From Phycisphaerales bacterium (GTDB lineage: Bacteria; Planctomycetota; Phycisphaerae; Phycisphaerales; UBA1924), in assembly GCA_026982335.1 (NCBI GenBank), contig JALSHH010000040.1:62001-126000 (forward strand): 64,000 bases of DNA, given 5' to 3'. The notes below the pieces were generated by a model. That model worked only from the letters and a program-made list of their open reading frames with translations. It did no database searches and was not told the origin of the DNA. Each line of letters opens with the position of its first letter. Position 1 is the first letter of the stretch. Positions 43,527-52,723 of this stretch are shown here, piece by piece. The position numbers and the translations under genes were made by a program.

Positions 43527-45644
43527 TTAGGCACCGGCCTCGATGACCTCTTCTTGGAGATTCCGAGGCATCGCACGATACTCCTTGAACTCCATCGAGT
43601 TCGCTGCACGACCTTGTGATAAACCACGCAGGACAGTCGTGTACCCGAACATCTCGCTCAAAGGGACATCGGCGGTGATCTCCTTGACGATTCCCTTGTC
43701 CTCGGTATCAAGGATCATTCCACGACGCGACGAGAGGTCCCCCGTGACATTGCCAAGATATTCGGTGGGGGTTGTGATGACCACCTTCATAATTGGCTCA
43801 AGCAAGATGCTCCCTGCTTTTGAAACCGCTTCACGCAATGCCAAGCGACCAGCCTGTTCAAATGCAACCTGCGAAGAGTCCACATCATGATATTTACCAT
43901 CCGTGAGGGTCACTTTGATGTTGATTAACGGAAACGGTGCCGACACGCCACTCTTGGCAGTGTTGCGAATACCAGCTTCGACTGAAGGGATGAACTCCTT
44001 GGGAATCGAACCACCAACAATATCGTTGACAAATGCGACATTATCTTCGAAATCCAGCCCATCGGCTTGGGCCTGCTCTGCAGTATATGGTTCGATGTTG
44101 ATGGTACAGTCGCCGAACTGCCCACGCCCACCAGATTGTTTCTTGAACAGGCCTCGACAACCTTCGGCGTTGCCATTGATTGCCTCGCGGTACGAAACAC
44201 GGGGGCGACCAACCTCAACACCAATTTTCATATCACGAATCAGTTTATTCTTGATGATCTCAAGATGAAGTTCGCCCATGCCTGCGATGATGGTCTGCCC
44301 GGTTTCTTCGTTGTATTCTGAGCGGAACGAAGGGTCTTCGCGACGGATTGTTACCAATGCTTCAGAAAGCTTGCGCTTGTCGTCTGCGGTCTTAGGTTCG
44401 ATTGACATGGAAATAACAGGATCAGGGAACTCCATGCGCTCAAGGATGATCGGGTCATCAGTTGAGCACAGGGTATCGCCAGTGATTGAATTTTTAATTC
44501 CAACCACAGCGACGATATTGCCCGCACCGACTTCATCAAGGGCCAAACGATCCTTGGCGTGCATCTCAAAGATGCGTGAAGCGATCTCACGCTTGTTGTT
44601 GGATGGATTAAGGATGCGGGTGCCTTTGACAAGTTTTCCAGAGTAGACGCGGACATAGGTGAGATCGCCATGGGTATCTGAGACGACCTTAAAGACCAAT
44701 GCAGAGAATGGGGCATTCTCGTCATGCGGGCGAGTGAGTTCGATGGATTTGTCTTTGGGGTCTGTGCCAACCATATCAGGCACTTCTTGCGGGTTTGGAA
44801 GATACTCGATCACCGCATCGATCAGTGCTTGGACGCCAATGTTCTTCAAGGCCGAGCCACAGAAGACCGGATTACACTCGAGTGCGATGGTACCTTTTCG
44901 GATTGCCTTTTTAATCTGGTCAACCGTGATGCTGTCTTCATCTTCGAGGTATTGTTCCATCAAATCGTCGTCAAGAGCCGAAGCATTCTCGATGAGCTCT
45001 GCTCGCCATTTTTCAGCCTTTTCAAGGAGTTCCTCCGGAATGTCCTGCTCAGTGACAATCGCGCCTTGCGATGCTTCATCGAAGTGGTATGCCTTCATCT
45101 TGAGCAAGTCGATGATCCCGACGAGTTCGTTACCAGAACCCCAAGGGAGCTGCATTGCAATCGCGTTCGCGCCCAAGCGTTTCTTGATGGTCTCAAAGGA
45201 ATACTCAAAATCTGCACCAAGTTTGTCCATCTTGTTGATCAGACACATGCGAGGGACTTGGTACCGATCAGCCTGCCGCCAGACTGTTTCAGACTGGGCT
45301 TCAACACCCTCCTTGCCATCGAACACAGCAACTGCACCATCGAGTACACGAAGTGAGCGTTCAACTTCAATCGTGAAGTCCACATGCCCTGGAGTGTCAA
45401 TCAGGTTGATCTTGTATTCCTTGCCTTCATATGTCCACGGACAGGTAGTGGCTGCCGATTGGATGGTGATTCCGCGCTCTTGTTCTTCTTGGAGGAAGTC
45501 CATCGTTGCGGTGCCCTCATGGACTTCGCCAAGCTTGTAGTTCTTGCCGGTGTAATACAAGATACGCTCAGTGACGGTGGTTTTGCCCGCGTCGATGTGG
45601 GCACAAATTCCGATATTACGGATGTATGAAAGGTCGGTGGCCAT
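43527..45644 (-). CDS. fusA: Elongation factor G
   Basis: 705 residues, full length. GTPase that drives translocation of tRNA and mRNA on the ribosome. G1 AHIDAGKTT at about 17-25, G2 region RGITIQSAATT, G3 DTPGHVDFT, G4 NKMDKLGA; domain II, III (KPKVSYREAI-like PRVSYREAI), IV with the GGSIPKEFIPSVEAG loop, and V (LLEPIMKVVITTP, GYTTVLRGLSQGRA) are all present. No rpsL, rpsG or tuf next to it, so it is outside the str operon. 5' region unusually long and noncoding. Confidence 0.97.
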   Translation of the reverse strand: MATDLSYIRNIGICAHIDAGKTTVTERILYYTGKNYKLGEVHEGTATMDFLQEEQERGITIQSAATTCPWTYEGKEYKINLIDTPGHVDFTIEVERSLRVLDGAVAVFDGKEGVEAQSETVWRQADRYQVPRMCLINKMDKLGADFEYSFETIKKRLGANAIAMQLPWGSGNELVGIIDLLKMKAYHFDEASQGAIVTEQDIPEELLEKAEKWRAELIENASALDDDLMEQYLEDEDSITVDQIKKAIRKGTIALECNPVFCGSALKNIGVQALIDAVIEYLPNPQEVPDMVGTDPKDKSIELTRPHDENAPFSALVFKVVSDTHGDLTYVRVYSGKLVKGTRILNPSNNKREIASRIFEMHAKDRLALDEVGAGNIVAVVGIKNSITGDTLCSTDDPIILERMEFPDPVISMSIEPKTADDKRKLSEALVTIRREDPSFRSEYNEETGQTIIAGMGELHLEIIKNKLIRDMKIGVEVGRPRVSYREAINGNAEGCRGLFKKQSGGRGQFGDCTINIEPYTAEQAQADGLDFEDNVAFVNDIVGGSIPKEFIPSVEAGIRNTAKSGVSAPFPLINIKVTLTDGKYHDVDSSQVAFEQAGRLALREAVSKAGSILLEPIMKVVITTPTEYLGNVTGDLSSRRGMILDTEDKGIVKEITADVPLSEMFGYTTVLRGLSQGRAANSMEFKEYRAMPRNLQEEVIEAGA

Positions 45645-46086
45645 CAGCTCATTCCTCTTGCTGGTGTGTGTGTACGAGATGCCGTACGGGATACTTCTGG
45701 TTTATTGATTCACTGTGGAGGAACAAGTCCCACGGTGTGAACCAATCATTTTTCTTGAGGTGGTATATTTTTGTCATTCGGCAGAGCTCGCCGAGTGCAA
45801 CCAAAATGGAAGTGCAATCTTTTAGAGGTGCCCCGCAGGTTCTGGATCAGATGGGTCTTCCATAGCTTGCACTCCTCGCGGCGTTACCGCTTCGTTCGCA
45901 GAACAGCACGCTCAATACCTTATCCGCAAAGGACTTGTCAAATTACGATCGCCCGAACCGGAGGGAACAGGCAATTGGGTGTGATCTCCACGAATCCTAG
46001 CCTGGCAATGACTCGAATCAAGCCCAATCGCCTATCCAGGCGTATTCTCGGACGTTGAAATCGACAATCAAAGATGAAAATCAAAA
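45645..46086. other. Intergenic region upstream of fusA
   Basis: 442 bp between the O-antigen-ligase-like gene (minus) and fusA (minus). No ORF with a credible translation start is seen. The only structure is a small 5-bp hairpin (cgcct/aggcg, about 46029-46042). I checked it for tmRNA, RNase P and SRP RNA landmarks and saw none. It probably holds the fusA promoter and a long leader. Confidence 0.3.
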
Positions 46087-48303
46087 TCAAGGCGAACGGT
46101 GCACCCAATTTTGAGCACGCGTCAGATCCTCTTGGCCTACTCCTCGCAATGGATCGAGCCGATTTTGCTCATGAAGTTGAATCACCCGCTTGGCCATGTC
46201 GCCCGCAGCCTTGTGGGCGCCCTGCGCGATCGCCAAATCCATCAGTTTCAACGCCAGATGCGGATTGCGAGGCGAACGAACAAATGCTTGGGACCAAGCA
46301 ATCTGGGCATGTTCGAGCCAATCCATCTTCGCCGGGTCATCGGGGAATTGCATTGCCCGTTCAAACCACACGCTCCCAAGCCATTGGTATCCACTTGCCC
46401 CTGTTGATTGGGCAACACCCGCTTCGAGCAAATTGAGCGCACGATCCCATTCCTTCACCGATTCTTCATGCTTTCCGATCGATGCAAACACCGACGCCTG
46501 CCAGAGCATTTGCTGCGAGGCCGCGATCCGCGTTGCCATATGTGTCGGACGGATTTGAATCGCCCGAATCAGGTGCTCGATCGCGATGAATCGCCCATCA
46601 AATTCAAGTCGATTGAGCTCAGGAGATGGCAGTCCGCCGAGTGCGTCTCGCTGAATTGATACCTCGATTGCAGGGGCAGCAGCCAGACTGAGCTCCTTCT
46701 CCCACGCCATGATCGGTGGTAAACGCAGGGCAAAAAACGCTGATGAGCCAATCAACCCCAAAATCACGACGAAGAGGACAGGCCTGGCTTTGGCATCACC
46801 GACTTTGCCCGAGGTCGAACACGCTCCGCCAACCATCAATGCCCAGAGCATCCCCGAAACGAACCAAGTCGCACTGACTTCAATCATCGCGTGGATCGCT
46901 AAGACCGAAGCCCCTGCAAACATCGCCCACCGGACCGATGCGTCAAGATTACCCCGCCGAACGATCACCAATGCCACCCCCCCCCAGAGCATGCTGCCCA
47001 AAGCCTGCACAATCAAGAGGTTGATGTCCATCGCGGGCGAACCAAACCGGATCGAGATCACCGATGCAATGGCGATGATGAGCATTGCAATCCGGATCAG
47101 TTGCCGGCGATCCAAAGGCGACACTGCGGGCTTCGATTGGGCATCGGGGCGAATCCGGGCGATGATCGAAACCAAGGCCCCGATCAGCGCGATGCCTCCG
47201 ATTCCCAACAGGGCCAAGAGATCAAAGGGCAAACTATGGGCGCTGGCGACATCCTCAGGGCTGAGCACAGGTTTGACCGAGGCATAATGGTCTTGAAATG
47301 CTCCCGGCCCGACGCCGAAGAGTGGATGGCCAAAGAACATCCGCATAGCTCCGACCATATATTGTGAGCGGAAGAACAGGCTCAGTTCCCCGATCCGTTC
47401 GCCGATGAATCCGCGGGCGATGACGCTGAGGATAACCATTCCGCACAGCGCCACAATCGCTCGGCCATCGAGTTTGATGCGGGTGATGAACATCGCTGCG
47501 ATGGTCAATCCGAGCCCGAGTCCAAAGGCCCCGACCCCGCCTTTGGCACCGGTCATCATGAGTCCAACCAAAGCGGTCAGTCCGCCAAGGAGATAGACCA
47601 CCCAAAGCCGATCAGTCTTGCGCGTATGCCATCCCAGAATCAACAACCCCGCAGCCCCGGCTCCAACAAAGCTCGCAAATACATTGGTCAACCCAAACCA
47701 CGCGATTGGCTCGGCCTGGTAGAGTCGCCGCTCGTAGCCCAAAGCCTCGAACGATCCCGGCGTCCATCCTCGTGCAGCCAAAAACGATTCGCGGGTGAGT
47801 TCGTAGTTGGCGATGGTGTCGGGATGAATCACAAACATCTCATAGCTGCCCATGACAACCAGCAACAACGAAAAGCCCAGCGTGATCGCTGCGATGAGGT
47901 GTTGGGCATGACCAAGTTTGTGCGTACAAGACGCGACATACAGCACCGCTACAATCGCGAGAAGATTCGACCCTTCGAGGACGGATTCAAAGGTATGGAA
48001 CCCGTGGTGGGCGATGATCACCATCCCGATCATCAGTAGGATCGCGCTCGGTGTATCAATGTGCTCTTTGCGGAGCAGCAACCCGGTGAGCATGAGCGAA
48101 CCACTGAGCACCACCCCCAGATTGAGCAGCAGAGTCTTTGTCGGCGTCAACCCAATCACCGGGGGCGAAAACACAAACGGATCACTGACCCACCACGGAA
48201 ACGCATCATGCTCGACCATCGCGCGGATTATGACCAGCGTTACCATCGCGATCAATCCGAACCATGCGAGCCCGGTGCCGAGTTTGCTCGGCGATTCATC
48301 CAT
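46087..48303 (-). CDS. O-antigen ligase (Wzy/WaaL-like) membrane protein with TPR C-terminus
   Basis: 738 residues. About 12 helices in 1-540; the Wzy_C-type loop RSQYMVGAMRMFFGHPLFG and GVGPGAFQDHYAS with ASAHSLPFDLLALLGIGG (catalytic Arg and His) is the O-antigen ligase signature. A C-terminal region (about 580-738) is helical with TPR-like repeats (EHLIRAIQIRPTHMATR, EWDRALNLLEAGVAQS). It polymerises or attaches sugar chains on a lipid carrier at the outer face of the inner membrane. The next gene, overlapping by 8 bp, makes such lipid-linked precursors. Confidence 0.78.
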   Translation of the reverse strand: MDESPSKLGTGLAWFGLIAMVTLVIIRAMVEHDAFPWWVSDPFVFSPPVIGLTPTKTLLLNLGVVLSGSLMLTGLLLRKEHIDTPSAILLMIGMVIIAHHGFHTFESVLEGSNLLAIVAVLYVASCTHKLGHAQHLIAAITLGFSLLLVVMGSYEMFVIHPDTIANYELTRESFLAARGWTPGSFEALGYERRLYQAEPIAWFGLTNVFASFVGAGAAGLLILGWHTRKTDRLWVVYLLGGLTALVGLMMTGAKGGVGAFGLGLGLTIAAMFITRIKLDGRAIVALCGMVILSVIARGFIGERIGELSLFFRSQYMVGAMRMFFGHPLFGVGPGAFQDHYASVKPVLSPEDVASAHSLPFDLLALLGIGGIALIGALVSIIARIRPDAQSKPAVSPLDRRQLIRIAMLIIAIASVISIRFGSPAMDINLLIVQALGSMLWGGVALVIVRRGNLDASVRWAMFAGASVLAIHAMIEVSATWFVSGMLWALMVGGACSTSGKVGDAKARPVLFVVILGLIGSSAFFALRLPPIMAWEKELSLAAAPAIEVSIQRDALGGLPSPELNRLEFDGRFIAIEHLIRAIQIRPTHMATRIAASQQMLWQASVFASIGKHEESVKEWDRALNLLEAGVAQSTGASGYQWLGSVWFERAMQFPDDPAKMDWLEHAQIAWSQAFVRSPRNPHLALKLMDLAIAQGAHKAAGDMAKRVIQLHEQNRLDPLRGVGQEDLTRAQNWVHRSP

Positions 48304-49423
48304 CGGTGTCCTTGCTCGGCGAGCGGTATTCGAATAATGCGATTGCGCTGATCAATGCGGCAACCTGCATCCCAAGTACCATTGCCTGCCAAGGCTCGGC
48401 ACGGGAGATCAACAAGCCGGATATCCCGGTCGCCAATGTCAGGGCATAAATCACCAGAATCGTCGATCGTGATCCGAGCCCACGATCGCGGATGCGGTGG
48501 GAAAAATGCTGGAGATCGCCCACAAACGGGCTTTTGCCCTGTGAGAGCCGAATGAGCGTCACCGACACAAAGTCATAGAGAGGGATCGCCAGAATCACCA
48601 CGGGCATCAGCACCGCGTACCACCCGCCGGCCCAGGCGGTGTCGCCGATGGGCATATAGGTCGTGCGGACGGTGAGAAAGGCCAAAAGCAACCCGAGGAT
48701 CAGCGACCCGCCATCACCCATAAAAATCTTGGCAGGCGGGAAGTTGAAAAACAGAAACCCGAGGGCCGATCCAACCAACAATGCCAGAATCGCCCCGACG
48801 AACCATTGTCCGTTGAGCAGCGCAGCCACCAGAAGCAATGACCCTGCGATGGTTGCGATGCCAGCGGACAAGCCGTCCATGTTGTCGATGAAGTTCATGG
48901 CATTGATGATGACCCCGAACCACAAGATGGTGATGAGGATGCTCAGCCATGGACCCCCGACATGGGCATCAAGGAGCGTCATCAATCGGGTATCGAAGAA
49001 GATCGCAAAGATTGCGCCCGGGATGAGCATGACAACCAGTTTCACCCAAGGGCCCATCGGCTTGCGATCGTCGATCAGGCCCAGCAGATGCAATCCTAGA
49101 ATGCTGGCAATGAGTGTCCAGCCCATCGGCAGTTGCGATCGTAACCCCGGAACATGATTTTTGATCGGCTCGAGCACAGCAGGAAGGGTATCAGGATCGA
49201 GCATTGAAAAGAGCCCCATTGCGCCGATCATGGGCATGAGGATGCCCAGGGCGATTCCGATGCCGCCGGTGTTGGGGATGGATCGTGTGTCGGCTTTGAT
49301 CTGCCCTTCGATTGGTGCACTATCGAGCGCACCGAGCCGGTGGGAGAGCCGAATCATGACCCAAGTCGCGGGGAGCGCGATCAGCAAGGCCAGGGGAATC
49401 AGGATGAGAATCAGGCGTTCCAC
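48296..49423 (-). CDS. WecA/TagO-type undecaprenyl-phosphate sugar-1-phosphate transferase
   Basis: 375 residues, about 11 helices. Glycosyltransferase family 4 signature: NAMNFIDNMDGLSAG (Asp pair binding Mg), FFNFPPAKIFMGDGGSL, and HFSHRIRDRGL with the HxxH-like end. It joins a nucleotide sugar-phosphate to undecaprenyl phosphate, the first step for O-antigen, teichoic acid or exopolysaccharide. It overlaps the O-antigen ligase gene by 8 bp, and both lie downstream of the REP-like repeat. Confidence 0.88.
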   Translation of the reverse strand: MERLILILIPLALLIALPATWVMIRLSHRLGALDSAPIEGQIKADTRSIPNTGGIGIALGILMPMIGAMGLFSMLDPDTLPAVLEPIKNHVPGLRSQLPMGWTLIASILGLHLLGLIDDRKPMGPWVKLVVMLIPGAIFAIFFDTRLMTLLDAHVGGPWLSILITILWFGVIINAMNFIDNMDGLSAGIATIAGSLLLVAALLNGQWFVGAILALLVGSALGFLFFNFPPAKIFMGDGGSLILGLLLAFLTVRTTYMPIGDTAWAGGWYAVLMPVVILAIPLYDFVSVTLIRLSQGKSPFVGDLQHFSHRIRDRGLGSRSTILVIYALTLATGISGLLISRAEPWQAMVLGMQVAALISAIALFEYRSPSKDTDG

Positions 49424-49444
49424 GGTAAGAGTCTAGGTGTGTCT

Positions 49445-49536
49445 GACGAGCTACGACCGTAATGGAGCGGTCTGGAGGTGGGGAGCAATCGTGTCCAAGA
49501 CAGGGAAAGACCACTCCCTTACAGTCGCGGCTCGTT
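49445..49536. repeat. REP-like long inverted repeat, copy 2
   Basis: Arms of 26 nt (49445-49470 and 49511-49536) pair imperfectly around a 40-nt spacer; the arms match copy 1 at 19935-20014 at most positions, while the spacer is unrelated. The right arm runs into the 3' end of the next gene and supplies its last five residues and stop codon. The repeat is intergenic relative to wecA-like (start 49423). Confidence 0.8.
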
Positions 49537-50355
49537 GGGGATTGAATGAATCGGAAAATCATCCGCGGTAAACATTCGAGGTGGGGGTTTCTTGAAGAGT
49601 TGTGTGCGCACCTTGAGCATCCCGGCCGAGATGAGGTAGACGATGACGCACATGGCGTTGCCGCCGAGGATCATCCATACGGTGCGCAGCGGATACGGGC
49701 CGAGCTTGTCGACGAGTGACGGGGCGTTGTGGGTGCCTGCGCCGAGGTAGGTGTAGTTGGTGCCCAATATCGCGTTGAGGATGACGGCGAAGACGCCATA
49801 GGCGGTTCCCCAGAACATGCCGAAGTAGAGGGCTTTACGGTTTGGGCGATACCCCAGCACTGCGATGTCATAGACCGCTGCCCCGATGATCTGTGTGTGG
49901 TTGATCCAGTAGATCCAGAATGCCCAAGACCCCGCGCCTTCGCGGATCATCGGGGTGAAGTAGGCCTGCGAACTCAGGGCGATGCCCCAGAACAAGAGCA
50001 GCGAGCGCATCTTGGGATTGAGGGTAAAGAGTGCCCACGCAGCGATCCAAACCGTCCATCGGCACAGATGCAACGGGAGCGAATCCTGCAAATCCCAGTG
50101 CTGAGGGGTCAGTCGGCGGATAAAGAAAAAGGTTTGGGTAACGATGATGATCCAGGCAAGGAGTCGGCGGAAAGTTTGCTCGCGATTGGTGTCATTGGCG
50201 AGGTCGGCTTTGAGCAAGGACTTACCGACCATGCACAATCCGGTAAAGAGGACAACGGTCATCGCGAGGATCAGATAATGGAACGAGGTGAAGGACCGGA
50301 ACTCGGCGATCCAGTCATAATCATTGGGATTGGTCGAGATCGTCGGCTGCATCAT
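49519..50355 (-). CDS. TIGR02206-family (YwaF-like) integral membrane protein
   Basis: 278 residues, six or seven helices. Family markers: the LQDSLPLHLCRW motif near 90-101, the GAGSWAFWIYWINHTQIIG loop and ALYFGMFWGTAYGVFAVILN helix. Function unknown in the family. Its last codons (NEPRL and TAA at 49519-49521) lie in the repeat arm. It overlaps rlmN by 4 bp, so translation is coupled. Confidence 0.78.
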   Translation of the reverse strand: MMQPTISTNPNDYDWIAEFRSFTSFHYLILAMTVVLFTGLCMVGKSLLKADLANDTNREQTFRRLLAWIIIVTQTFFFIRRLTPQHWDLQDSLPLHLCRWTVWIAAWALFTLNPKMRSLLLFWGIALSSQAYFTPMIREGAGSWAFWIYWINHTQIIGAAVYDIAVLGYRPNRKALYFGMFWGTAYGVFAVILNAILGTNYTYLGAGTHNAPSLVDKLGPYPLRTVWMILGGNAMCVIVYLISAGMLKVRTQLFKKPPPRMFTADDFPIHSIPNEPRL

Positions 50356-51494
50356 GGAACAAGCTCATGGCGGAGTTGACCACAGGCCGCAGCGATATCA
50401 CGCCCTCGGCTGGCTCGGATATGGCAGTTGATCCCCTGCTCACGCAAGATGCGTTGGAAGTGATGCACATCGTCGCCGGTGGGGCGTTCGTAGGGGAGTC
50501 CTTGGACCTCGTTGTATCGGATGAGGTTGACATTGGCACGGAGTTTTTTGACGACAGTTGCCAGTTCGATCGCGTGCTCGGGTAGGTCGTTGATCCCGCC
50601 GAGGAGGATGTATTCGAGCGTGATCTCGCGTCCGGTTTTGGTGAACCAGCTCGAGCAGGCCTCGACGAGTTGGTTGATCGTCGTGAACTGCGCCCAAGGG
50701 ATGAGTTGCTTGCGGAGTGCATCGTTGGGGGCGTGGATCGAGAGGGCGAGGGTGACGGGCAGGTCAAGCTCATCAGCGAGTTTTTCGATCGCTTTGTGCA
50801 TGCCGACGGTTGAGATGGTGATCTTGCGGGCGCTGATCCCCATGCCCCACGGGGCGGCGAGTGACCGAACCGCATGAACGACGGCTGCGAGATTGGCCAA
50901 TGGTTCACCCATCCCCATAAACACCACATTCGAAATGCGCTCGACGCCTTTGAGTTGGTTGAGCCTCCAGACTTGTTCGACGATGCGACCAGCCGAGAGG
51001 TTGCCGTCGAGTCCGCCGATGCCTGTGGCGCAGAAGGTGCATCCGACGGGGCATCCGATTTGGGATGAGACGCAGGCGGTGCGCCGATCGGTATCGGTCG
51101 CGGGGATCATCACGCACTCGGTCTGGCGGGCGGTGTTGGAATAGGGCATGTCCTGCCCGACAATCGGCAATCGGCTTGAACGATCAACTCCGGATTCGCT
51201 TGCATTGACCTTGTTGGTGTCGATATCGTCGGGCCATTCGATCAGGAGTTTCTGGGTGCCGTCGGTGGCCAGTTGGTGTGCGACCGTTGGCCCCGAGAGG
51301 AAGGTCATATCTTCGGCGAGAATCTGGCGGTCCAGATTCGAGAGATTGGACATTTGCGAAGGATCGACAATGCCTTTTTCGTAAACCCATTGCATGATCT
51401 GCTTGGCACGGAATTTGGGCATCTTGTGTTCAATACACCATGCCTGCAGGGTTGTTGGCGTGAAGGAGAAGAAATGGTTGGTCGGGTGATTCAT
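50352..51494 (-). CDS. rlmN: 23S rRNA (A2503) / tRNA (A37) methyltransferase RlmN
   Basis: 380 residues. Radical SAM enzyme that puts a C2 methyl on A2503 of 23S rRNA and on tRNA. The Fe-S motif is C-VSSQIG-C-PVGC-TFCATG, with the three Cys of CxxxCxxC near 140. GMGEPLAN follows, and a C-terminal Cys (HIRASRGRDIAAACGQL) is the methyl-carrying residue. ATGA overlaps on both sides (4 bp with the membrane gene and with ispH) make a tight three-gene run. Confidence 0.95.
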   Translation of the reverse strand: MNHPTNHFFSFTPTTLQAWCIEHKMPKFRAKQIMQWVYEKGIVDPSQMSNLSNLDRQILAEDMTFLSGPTVAHQLATDGTQKLLIEWPDDIDTNKVNASESGVDRSSRLPIVGQDMPYSNTARQTECVMIPATDTDRRTACVSSQIGCPVGCTFCATGIGGLDGNLSAGRIVEQVWRLNQLKGVERISNVVFMGMGEPLANLAAVVHAVRSLAAPWGMGISARKITISTVGMHKAIEKLADELDLPVTLALSIHAPNDALRKQLIPWAQFTTINQLVEACSSWFTKTGREITLEYILLGGINDLPEHAIELATVVKKLRANVNLIRYNEVQGLPYERPTGDDVHHFQRILREQGINCHIRASRGRDIAAACGQLRHELVP

Positions 51495-52546
51495 AGGGAT
51501 TCAGGTTTTCCTGCAATGGTCAATGGCACCGCGATCGCGCCGTATTCATCAGCGGTGATGGTGGGGGGCTCAACACGGACTCGGCGGTCCTTGTGGTTGA
51601 TTCCGTGGGCTTCCATGAGTTTTTTGAGAGACAAAGGCAATCCGAATTCGATGGACTCTTCGTACACATCAGCAATGTGCAGCGTCGCGCCGTGGTGATC
51701 AACGAAATGTTTGCAGATATCGGCGACCAGGTCTTCCGGAGCGGACGCGCCTGCGGTGAGGAGAATGCGCTCGGTGCCTTTGGGATACCACGATGGATCG
51801 AGCCCGGAGACATCATCGAGAAGATACCCGGGGGTGCCGATATTTTTGGAGATTTCGGTGAGCCGGACAGAGTTAGAGGAGTTTTTCGAGCCCACGACGA
51901 TGACCAGATCGCATTGCTCGGAGATGAGTCGAACCGCGGCTTGACGGTTGGTGGTGGCGTAGCAGATATCCTCGGTGGGAGGGGCTTTGATGGTGGGGAA
52001 GGCGGATTTGAGGGCGGTGATGATGGTGTTGGCATCATCGACCGAAAGGGTGGTCTGGGTGAGGTAGACGAGTTTGTCAGGGTCGTTGATGGCCAAGTTG
52101 GGGATGTCGGCGGGTGATTCGACGACTTGAGTTTGGTTGGGGGCGTGCCCGAAGGTGCCGACGATTTCTTGATGGTCTTTGTGCCCGATGAGCAGGATTT
52201 GGTATCCTTGGTTGGCGTATCGGATGGCACGCGAGTGGACCTTGGTGACCAGTGGGCAGGTGGCATCGATGGCTTGGAGGTTGCGTGCCTTGGCCTGATC
52301 GCGGATGGATGGGGAGATGCCATGAGCGGAAAAAACGACGATGGAGCCCTGGGGGACTTCATCAAGGGTATCGACGAAGACCACGCCTTGTTTGACAAAG
52401 CGGTCGACGATGTGGCGATTGTGGACAATTTCGTGGTAAACATAGAGTGGCTGATCGGGGAGGGTATTAAGGATTTGATCCACCACATCAATCGCCATGC
52501 GCACACCTGCACAGAATCCTCGTGGATTGGCCAAAATGATCTGCAT
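51491..52546 (-). CDS. ispH: 4-hydroxy-3-methylbut-2-enyl diphosphate reductase
   Basis: 351 residues from ATG 52546, giving the usual start MQIILANPRGFCAGV; a longer frame begins at 52705 but adds a basic tail without similarity. Last enzyme of the MEP isoprenoid pathway, reducing HMBPP to IPP and DMAPP. The three Fe-S Cys are in GFCAGV (12), DATCPLVTKVH (about 96) and TEDICYATTNRQ (about 196). His ligands in YHEIVHN and GHKDHQE. It leads the ispH-rlmN-TIGR02206 run. Confidence 0.95.
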   Translation of the reverse strand: MQIILANPRGFCAGVRMAIDVVDQILNTLPDQPLYVYHEIVHNRHIVDRFVKQGVVFVDTLDEVPQGSIVVFSAHGISPSIRDQAKARNLQAIDATCPLVTKVHSRAIRYANQGYQILLIGHKDHQEIVGTFGHAPNQTQVVESPADIPNLAINDPDKLVYLTQTTLSVDDANTIITALKSAFPTIKAPPTEDICYATTNRQAAVRLISEQCDLVIVVGSKNSSNSVRLTEISKNIGTPGYLLDDVSGLDPSWYPKGTERILLTAGASAPEDLVADICKHFVDHHGATLHIADVYEESIEFGLPLSLKKLMEAHGINHKDRRVRVEPPTITADEYGAIAVPLTIAGKPESL

Positions 52547-52723
52547 CGAAACTTGCTCTCCATTTTTATTATGTATAGGTGTGGCGAGGTGCGGCGTGCA
52601 AAGTGGGTTTGGGTGAATTGTAGACCGTGCAGAGTCAAGATACGCCTTGATGAGTCTTGAGCTTGCCCTACGCCTAAACTCTACACTGGCAAAGTTGAAA
52701 ACCATCCACGAGGCATTCCCCTT

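Noticed and set aside
45645-46086. Structured RNA gene (tmRNA, RNase P or SRP RNA) upstream of fusA
   Set aside because: None of the usual conserved segments was found.
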